Shown piece after piece: positions 6,976 to 11,893 of a stretch of 11,893 nt of DNA; the first letter of the stretch is position 1; every line of letters starts with the position of its first letter. The translations under genes and the position numbers were made by a program. The stretch is taken from contig JAJTFU010000116.1 of NCBI GenBank assembly GCA_021299075.1, positions 1 to 11,893 on the forward strand, given 5' to 3'. This stretch comes from Novosphingobium sp. (lineage in GTDB: Bacteria; Pseudomonadota; Alphaproteobacteria; Sphingomonadales; Sphingomonadaceae). The notes below the pieces were generated by a model. It had not been told where the DNA came from and ran no database searches. It worked only from the letters and a program-made list of their open reading frames with translations.

Positions 6976-7743
6976 CTAGGAAGCGGCGGTGAACCGCAGG
7001 GCATTCGCCAGAATCTGCCGCACCGCCAGATTGGCGTAAGTCTCCGGTCCGTCGCCGAACTGCAGGTAGACCAGCTGCGCGGCGCCGGCCGGCTTGACCC
7101 AGGCGACGCAATCGTTGCCAGGGGCATGGTCCCACCCGGCATTGTCGAACATTCGCCCGGCCACGGCAGCGGCGGCGGAATAGAAGTTCTCGCGGACAAA
7201 GGCATGCCGGGCGCGGATCAGCGGAGTGATGTCCTCGGCAAAGACTTCCGCCAGATAGACCTCGTCGGTCACCGGGAAGGTCGCGGGGAGGCCTGCGGTG
7301 ACAGGGTGGTCGCAGACCACTTCGGCGGTGTAGGTGACCTCGTGGCGATAGCCCGAATCCGGCTTCTCCTGCCCACGCACCTCGCCCGGCTGATAGAGGA
7401 ACCGGCCGCCCAGCAGCTCGGCCCATTCCGGCCATTCGGCCCAGCCAGCCAGGGCATGGTGCATCGCGACAGCCCCTTTGCCAGCGGCAAAGCGGGCGGT
7501 GATCGCGCGGCGGAAGCCTTCGCTGGGCGGCGTGGTTTCCACCCGGCCATCGGCAAAGGTGTAACCCGGCATGTCGTAGAACAGCAGGCCGTCAGCCTCG
7601 CCGGCGCGGCCCTCACCCACCAGCCGCTCCGCTTCGGGATGCAGCAGGTGGGTGACGCGCCAGCCGTCGAGGCTGTCCAGCAGCGCGGCAAAGGCCGGCT
7701 CGTCATAGGGGTGGCCCCCTGAGAGGACCAACAAGTCCCGCAT
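6976..7743 (-). CDS. ThuA-like domain protein (second copy)
   Basis: A 255-residue soluble protein that I place in the ThuA-like group. Supporting features are the N-terminal strand and turn LLVLSGGHPYD (4-14), LLFYDMPGYTF (53-63), GKGAVAMHHALAGWAEWPEW (88-107; compare the family's glycine-then-LH segment), TDEVYL (159-164) and a C-terminal VYLQFGDGPETY with ANLAVRQILANAL. It differs widely from the ThuA-like protein at 1623-2378, so the two are not a recent duplication. The start overlaps the MDR gene's stop by one base (TGATG), indicating translational coupling. The enzymatic role is unknown. Its presence with a reductase and a molybdoenzyme suggests catabolism of an oxidised or glycosylated compound, which is inference. 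Confidence 0.8.
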   Translation of the reverse strand: MRDLLVLSGGHPYDEPAFAALLDSLDGWRVTHLLHPEAERLVGEGRAGEADGLLFYDMPGYTFADGRVETTPPSEGFRRAITARFAAGKGAVAMHHALAGWAEWPEWAELLGGRFLYQPGEVRGQEKPDSGYRHEVTYTAEVVCDHPVTAGLPATFPVTDEVYLAEVFAEDITPLIRARHAFVRENFYSAAAAVAGRMFDNAGWDHAPGNDCVAWVKPAGAAQLVYLQFGDGPETYANLAVRQILANALRFTAAS

Positions 7744-8753
7744 CAGATCTTCAGGATCATCTTGCCCTGGTTGGACCCGCTGAACAGCCGCATGAAGGCG
7801 GAATAGGCGTTCTCGATCCCTTCATCGACGTGCTCGTCGATGTTGATCTTCCCCTGTGCGGCCCATTCGCCCATCTTCGCCGCGCCCTCGCCAAAGCGGG
7901 CGACATAGTCCGCCACCAGCAGGCCGCGGATCGAAGCGCGTTTGACGATCAGGCGCCACAGGTTGCGCGCACCGACCGGCTCTTCGGTGTTGTACTCGCT
8001 GATCAGGCCGCACAGCCCGACGCGGGCGTTCATGGCAAGGTTGGCGAGGCCGGCATCGAGGATGATCCCGCCGACGTTCTCGAAGATCACATCGACGCCA
8101 TTGGGGGCGGCAGCGGCGATCTCGGCGGTCAGTGCCGCCTCGTCCTTGCCGCGATAGTCGATGGCCACGTCAAAGCCATAGCGCTCGGTCAGGCGGCGGC
8201 ATTTCTCCGCACCGCCGGCGATGCCGATGGTCTTGCAGCCATGGATCTTGGCCAGCTGGCCGACAATCGAGCCGACCGCCCCGGCCGCGCCGCTGACCAG
8301 CACGGTATCGCCCGGCTTGGGTTCGCAAACCTCGAACAGGCCGAAATAGGCGGTCATGCCCACGGCACCGAACAGCGAGAGGTAATTGGTGACGCTCGGC
8401 ACCAGGCCCGGATCGATCGGCTGGGTAAAGCCGCCGACCGTTCCAATCGAATAGTCCTCGATCGCGTTCAGCCCCATTACCCACTGGCCGGGCGCGAAGC
8501 CTTCGGCCTTGCTCGCCTCGACCACGCCGATCGTGCTGGCGCGGACCGGGGCGCCGAGCGGGATCGGCGGCATGTAGCTATCGGCATCGTCCATCCACCC
8601 GCGCATCGCCGGATCGAGCGAGGCGTAGTGGTTGCGGATCAGGAACTGCCCCTCGGTCAGCTCGGGCAGGGCTTCGGTGACGAGCTCGAAATCCTCGGGC
8701 ACCGGCTCACCCTGCGGGCGCCGCCGCAGCAGGAAACGTCGATTTACAGTCAT
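7743..8753 (-). CDS. MDR-family NADPH-dependent oxidoreductase (CurA / leukotriene-B4 reductase type)
   Basis: Medium-chain dehydrogenase/reductase of 336 residues without zinc ligands. It belongs to the prostaglandin/leukotriene reductase-like group, which usually reduces the C=C bond of enones or enals with NADPH. Seen are the N-terminal NHYASLDPAMRGWM (41-54), GAVGMTAYFGL (129-139), the Rossmann loop VSGAAGAVGSIVGQLAK (153-169), and a Lys-Arg pair at 184-187 in the region that holds the NADP phosphate. FENVGG (225-230) is a family hallmark. The start at 8753 has AGAGGA 6 bases upstream. It follows the molybdenum enzyme by 20 bases and overlaps the ThuA-like gene. It may saturate an unsaturated ketone in the same pathway; the true substrate is unknown. 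Confidence 0.93.
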   Translation of the reverse strand: MTVNRRFLLRRRPQGEPVPEDFELVTEALPELTEGQFLIRNHYASLDPAMRGWMDDADSYMPPIPLGAPVRASTIGVVEASKAEGFAPGQWVMGLNAIEDYSIGTVGGFTQPIDPGLVPSVTNYLSLFGAVGMTAYFGLFEVCEPKPGDTVLVSGAAGAVGSIVGQLAKIHGCKTIGIAGGAEKCRRLTERYGFDVAIDYRGKDEAALTAEIAAAAPNGVDVIFENVGGIILDAGLANLAMNARVGLCGLISEYNTEEPVGARNLWRLIVKRASIRGLLVADYVARFGEGAAKMGEWAAQGKINIDEHVDEGIENAYSAFMRLFSGSNQGKMILKI

Positions 8754-8773
8754 GGGAAGTCCTCTGTCTGAAC

Positions 8774-10918
8774 TCAGGCGGGGGCGATCCGCACCGGGAT
8801 AGCGCTTTGCAGCGCCATGCCAGTAATCGGATCAAAGTCCACCTCGTCGCTGGTCAGGCGGTTGGTCGATCCGCCCATTTCGCGCACGTTGTGCTTGCCG
8901 GCTTCGCTGTCGCCAAAGGCATGGGCCATCGAGATCAGTCCGCGCCGGACCCGGTCGCTGGCTTCGACCACACCGTGGATCGAGGCATGGGCCGAGGAGA
9001 TTTCGATGATGTCGCCATCCTTCAGCCCGCGCGCAGCCATATCCTCTGGGTGGATATAGGCCGGGTTGGTGGTGACCTTCTGGCCCAGGTTCTTGAGCGG
9101 CTGGCCGATCGAGTTGAAGCGGTGCTTCGAGCGGCGCGAGATCAGGCGGAAATCGAACCCGGCGGCGCGGGCTGCATCGGCGCTGTATTTCTCCAGCTGG
9201 TGCGGCATGTCGCCAGCAGTCAGGTTGAAGCGGTTCTGGACCGAGGGATCGCCAGCTTCGACCAGCGGGTGCAGCTCATCATAGATCACCGCTGCGCCGC
9301 CGGCCTTCTGGACGTCCTGCCGGACCTTGCTCGGCGGCACCAGGCAACCCGCCGCCATCAGGTCAAGGAACACTTCCTTCGGCGGGGGTGCATCGCCGTC
9401 CATCGGCACCGGACCGCCCATCAGCTGCATCTGGATGCCCAGCTGTTTGGCCAGGTGCCAGAACATCTCGTACTCGTCGATCACATCGCCCGGGGCCTCG
9501 GCCACGGCCTCGGTGTAGCGGGCATAGGCGCGTTCGTGCCACCATTCGGACAGGTTGGAGATGTCCTCACGCTCCAGGCACTGCTTGGGGGCCAGGACCA
9601 CGTCGGCACGCTTGGCGCTGGCGCTCATCCACGGGTCGACCTGGACGAACAGTTCCAGGTCATCAAGCGCGCGGCGCATCTTGAGCTGGTTGGGGAAGCC
9701 CACTTCCGGATTGCCGCCGACCGAGATCAGTGCACGGATCTGGCCGGGACCTGGGGTGAGGATTTCATCCGCCATGACGTTGCAGGGCATTTCGACGCCC
9801 AGCTGGCCGAGGCCGCGGAAGCGGCTGCGGGCCGAGCCGGGCGCATCGTACAGCGGCACCGGATCGCCAACCTGGGCGCGGGTATGGCCGCGCGGCGAGG
9901 TGAACACGCGCGGCGCGCCGGACTTTTCGCCTTCCTGCTTGAAGCGGGCGCAGATCGTGTTGAGGCAAGTGGCGAGGTATTCGGTGAGGGTGCCATTGCC
10001 GGCCATTTCCGGCCCGGTTCCGGTCACTGCACAGCCCTTGCTTCCGCCGGCGAACATCCGCGCGGCGCGGACCAGTTCGTCCTTTTCGACCCCGGCGCGC
10101 TCTGCTGCGACTTCGGGCGGGAACAGCGCGACGGCGGCTTTCAGGTCCTCGAACCCGTCAACGTGGGCGGCGACGAAATTGCGGTCGTAAAGCTCCTCGT
10201 TGATGATCACGTTGAGCATGCCGGCCAGCAGCGCCGGATCCTCACCCGGCTTCACTGGAAGGAAGATGTCGGCCAGCAGACCGACTTCGGCCAGGCGCGG
10301 ATCGGCGACGATCAGCTTGAGGCCTTCCTTCTTGCGGTCACGAATCCGCTTGGACGGGCTGAACGGCGGCACGCCGCCGACCGGCGCATAGTGCGAGACG
10401 ATCGGGTTGTTGCCGATGAACAGGGCAACGTCGGCTTCGGAGAAGTTGTTCACCCCGCCTTCCCACTTGCCGTAGCGGGCGGTGGTGAAAACCTTGGCCG
10501 GCTGATCGAGCGTGACCGAAGTGAAGAAGTGCTTCGAGCCCACGGCCTGGGCAAAGCTGTAGGAGGCGGCCCAGGCCGCGCTGTTCTGGAAGCCGCCCGA
10601 GCCCATGAACACGGCGACGCTGTCCGGCCCGTACTGGTCGATGATCCGGCGCAGCTCGCTTGCCACATGGGCCAGGGCCGCCGGCATCGGGGTTTCATGG
10701 AACTGGCCATCATCGCCGCGCACCAGCGAGTGGTGCAGGCGGTGCGCCGCGTTGTGCGAATCCGGCAGCTCGCGGCCCTTCATGCACGAATAACCGCCAT
10801 ATTCTGGATCGTCCGGATCGCCGCGCACGGCCTTCACCTTGCCGTCCTCGACATCGACGAGCATGGCGCAGTTGGCGTGGCAGAAACGGCAGAACGTCTT
10901 GTGGGTAGCGACGGTCAT
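8774..10918 (-). CDS. Molybdopterin (bis-MGD) oxidoreductase, DMSO-reductase superfamily
   Basis: A 714-residue catalytic subunit with an N-terminal [4Fe-4S] site Cys10-x2-Cys13-x3-Cys17-x27-Cys45 followed by MKGRE, the Lys that links cluster and pterin in this superfamily. The large alpha/beta region (FIGNNPIVSHYAPVGG, LIVADPRLAEVG, LISVGGNPEVGFPN) and the C-terminal MGD-binding domain (LISRRSKHRFNS; NPAYIHPEDMAARGLKDGD) are complete. At the position that is selenocysteine in formate dehydrogenase H (NVDCCARVU), this protein reads FFTSVTLDQPAK, placing Asp138 as the probable metal ligand. There is no twin-arginine signal, so it acts in the cytoplasm. No iron-sulfur or membrane partner subunit is encoded nearby, so its electron acceptor is unknown. 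The start at 10918 has CGGAG 7 bases upstream. It is the first gene of the leftward series and lies opposite the carotenoid-oxygenase gene. The substrate is not recognisable. Confidence 0.93.
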   Translation of the reverse strand: MTVATHKTFCRFCHANCAMLVDVEDGKVKAVRGDPDDPEYGGYSCMKGRELPDSHNAAHRLHHSLVRGDDGQFHETPMPAALAHVASELRRIIDQYGPDSVAVFMGSGGFQNSAAWAASYSFAQAVGSKHFFTSVTLDQPAKVFTTARYGKWEGGVNNFSEADVALFIGNNPIVSHYAPVGGVPPFSPSKRIRDRKKEGLKLIVADPRLAEVGLLADIFLPVKPGEDPALLAGMLNVIINEELYDRNFVAAHVDGFEDLKAAVALFPPEVAAERAGVEKDELVRAARMFAGGSKGCAVTGTGPEMAGNGTLTEYLATCLNTICARFKQEGEKSGAPRVFTSPRGHTRAQVGDPVPLYDAPGSARSRFRGLGQLGVEMPCNVMADEILTPGPGQIRALISVGGNPEVGFPNQLKMRRALDDLELFVQVDPWMSASAKRADVVLAPKQCLEREDISNLSEWWHERAYARYTEAVAEAPGDVIDEYEMFWHLAKQLGIQMQLMGGPVPMDGDAPPPKEVFLDLMAAGCLVPPSKVRQDVQKAGGAAVIYDELHPLVEAGDPSVQNRFNLTAGDMPHQLEKYSADAARAAGFDFRLISRRSKHRFNSIGQPLKNLGQKVTTNPAYIHPEDMAARGLKDGDIIEISSAHASIHGVVEASDRVRRGLISMAHAFGDSEAGKHNVREMGGSTNRLTSDEVDFDPITGMALQSAIPVRIAPA

Positions 10919-10948
10919 CGCGGTGCTCCGGCAAATATCCCATCCAAT

Positions 10949-11018
10949 GCCGCCTTTATGCGGCCTTGGCCGGAAATCCGCGCCGGTTACTTTTGCTAGC
11001 TGAAGCCAATGGCGGCTT
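10949..11018. promoter_or_regulatory. Divergent promoter region with three inverted repeats
   Basis: The 142-base space between the molybdoenzyme and dioxygenase starts holds GCCGC-(6)-GCGGC at 10949-10964, CGGCC-TT-GGCCG at 10961-10972 (sharing bases with the first), and AAGCC-(6)-GGCTT at 11003-11018. A weak rightward promoter can be proposed: TTGGCC at 10966-10971 and TACTTT at 10988-10993 with a 16-base spacer, overlapping the central palindrome. The repeats could be operators that control both directions; the promoter match is poor. Confidence 0.35.
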
Positions 11019-11060
11019 GCGGCACTAGGCCGGGCGGATGGACCCGCGGAGGCACCCCCG

Positions 11061-11893
11061 ATGGCAGTACCTTTCTTTGATCACCCGTTCCTCAAAGGCC
11101 ACCACGCACCGCAGCGGTTTGAGGCCGATGCGCCCGACCTGATCATCCACGGCGAGCTGCCGCAGGATCTGGCCGGCGTCTTCGTGCGCAACGGGCCGGA
11201 ACCGCTCCACCCGCCGCGCGAGGGTGACTATCACTGGTTCGACGGCGACGGTATGGTCTATGCCTTCCAGATCGAGGACGGCCGCGTCGCGATGCGCAAC
11301 CGCTGGGTCCGGACCGAGAAGTTCGAGCTGGAAAAGGCCGCCGGCAAACGGTTGTTCGGCGTCTTCGGCAATCCCTTCACCTCGGACCCGTCGGTCCAGG
11401 GCAAGCGCTACAACACCGCCAACACCAACGTGATCATCCACGGCGGCAAGCTGCTGGCGCTGATGGAAGGGGCCCCGGCGGTTGAGCTTGATCCGCGCAG
11501 CCTCGATACCTTGGGCGAGCACGATTACGGCGGCACGATTACCACCACCTTCAGTGCCCACCCCAAGGTCGATCACTTCACGGGCGAGCTGATCAACATC
11601 GGCGCCTCGATCAACGGCCCGATGGGCGAACCGGAAATCCGCTATGACGTGATCGGTCCCGATGGCTCGGTCCGCAAGGCCGAGCGGATCAAGGTGCCGC
11701 ACCACGCGCTGATTCACACCTTCTTCGTGACCGAGAACTGGGTGGTCTTCCCGATCATCCCGATCGACAGCGACCTGCAGCGCTATATGTCGGGCGGACC
11801 GATGACCGCCTGGGTCGATGGCCGGCCGACCAAGCTGGCAATCATGCCGAGGAATGGCCCGGCCGATGATGTGCGCTGGTTCGAATACGATCC
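11061..11893 (+). CDS. Carotenoid oxygenase family protein (lignostilbene/apocarotenoid dioxygenase type), partial
   Basis: The first 277 residues of a non-haem Fe(II) dioxygenase of the carotenoid/stilbene cleavage family (RPE65-like seven-bladed propeller); it runs off the right edge. Family segments are LAGVFVRNGPEPLHPP, HWFDGDGMVYAF (58-69), RYNTANTNVIIHGGKLLAL, SAHPKVDHFTGEL with first iron ligand His167, and LIHTFFVTENWVVF with the second, His219. The last two histidines should lie past the window; the next is expected just after WFEY at the end. NPFTSDPSVQGK and TANTNV resemble the sphingomonad stilbene-cleaving enzymes such as NOV1. The start at 11061 has GGAGG 8 bases upstream. These enzymes split a C=C bond into two carbonyl products. 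Whether the substrate is a stilbene, phenylpropene or carotenoid is undetermined. It is divergent from the CoA/P450 series, hinting at shared control. Confidence 0.93.
   Translation, partial: MAVPFFDHPFLKGHHAPQRFEADAPDLIIHGELPQDLAGVFVRNGPEPLHPPREGDYHWFDGDGMVYAFQIEDGRVAMRNRWVRTEKFELEKAAGKRLFGVFGNPFTSDPSVQGKRYNTANTNVIIHGGKLLALMEGAPAVELDPRSLDTLGEHDYGGTITTTFSAHPKVDHFTGELINIGASINGPMGEPEIRYDVIGPDGSVRKAERIKVPHHALIHTFFVTENWVVFPIIPIDSDLQRYMSGGPMTAWVDGRPTKLAIMPRNGPADDVRWFEYD

Noticed and set aside
8807..10999. A 730-codon open frame on the plus strand opposite the molybdoenzyme
   Set aside because: It mirrors the real gene in a GC-rich genome with codon bias that avoids stops on the other strand. Its translation shows no family motifs, whereas the minus strand has a complete Fe-S and MGD signature.
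11025..11717. Minus-strand frame opposite the carotenoid-oxygenase gene
   Set aside because: The plus strand encodes conserved iron-ligand motifs with a good ribosome site; the opposite frame has none.

Overview
The window is GC-rich (by eye, not computed), densely packed with genes, and looks like the chromosome of an alphaproteobacterium. A sphingomonad (Novosphingobium, Sphingobium or Sphingomonas type) fits best: the ThuA-like proteins, acyl-CoA dehydrogenases, DUF35/thiolase pair, P450 and lignostilbene/carotenoid-oxygenase-type enzyme are typical of that group's catabolic gene clusters. The assignment is an inference from gene content; no rRNA, tRNA, mobile element or CRISPR is visible.

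Layout. Everything from 2 to 10918 is transcribed leftward (minus strand), and one gene at the right end (11061 to the edge) is divergent. Reading the minus strand in its own direction: a molybdopterin oxidoreductase (10918-8774), an MDR-family NADPH oxidoreductase (8753-7743) and a ThuA-like protein (7743-6976) form a first block. After a 76-base gap comes a tight seven-gene block: cytochrome P450 (6899-5664), a short acyl-CoA dehydrogenase (5667-4708), a DUF35 OB-fold protein (4711-4307), a thiolase/SCP2-like protein (4310-3165), a short-chain dehydrogenase (3153-2383), a second ThuA-like protein (2378-1623) and a second acyl-CoA dehydrogenase (1610-436) that carries a one-base frameshift. 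P450, dehydrogenase, DUF35 and thiolase are joined by three successive 4-base ATGA overlaps. A partial gene with a GTG start (307-2) runs off the left edge. On the right, a carotenoid-oxygenase family gene is divergent from the whole set across a 142-base region rich in inverted repeats.

How the genes may work together. The order P450, acyl-CoA dehydrogenase, DUF35, Ltp/thiolase resembles the actinobacterial igr operon of sterol side-chain breakdown (cyp125, fadE28/29, chsH1/H2 with a DUF35 domain, ltp2). There, a DUF35-bound Ltp2 acts as a retro-aldolase rather than a thiolase. Here the thiolase-like protein keeps the nucleophile cysteine but has Glu in place of the GHP histidine, which argues against ordinary thiolysis. 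I infer a CoA-dependent route that oxidises, desaturates and then cleaves a hydrophobic, perhaps branched or isoprenoid/steroid-like or aromatic acyl-CoA. No CoA ligase or MaoC-type hydratase lies in the window, so the pathway is incomplete here and the substrate is unknown. The two ThuA-like proteins, the molybdoenzyme and the divergent dioxygenase may belong to the same catabolic unit.
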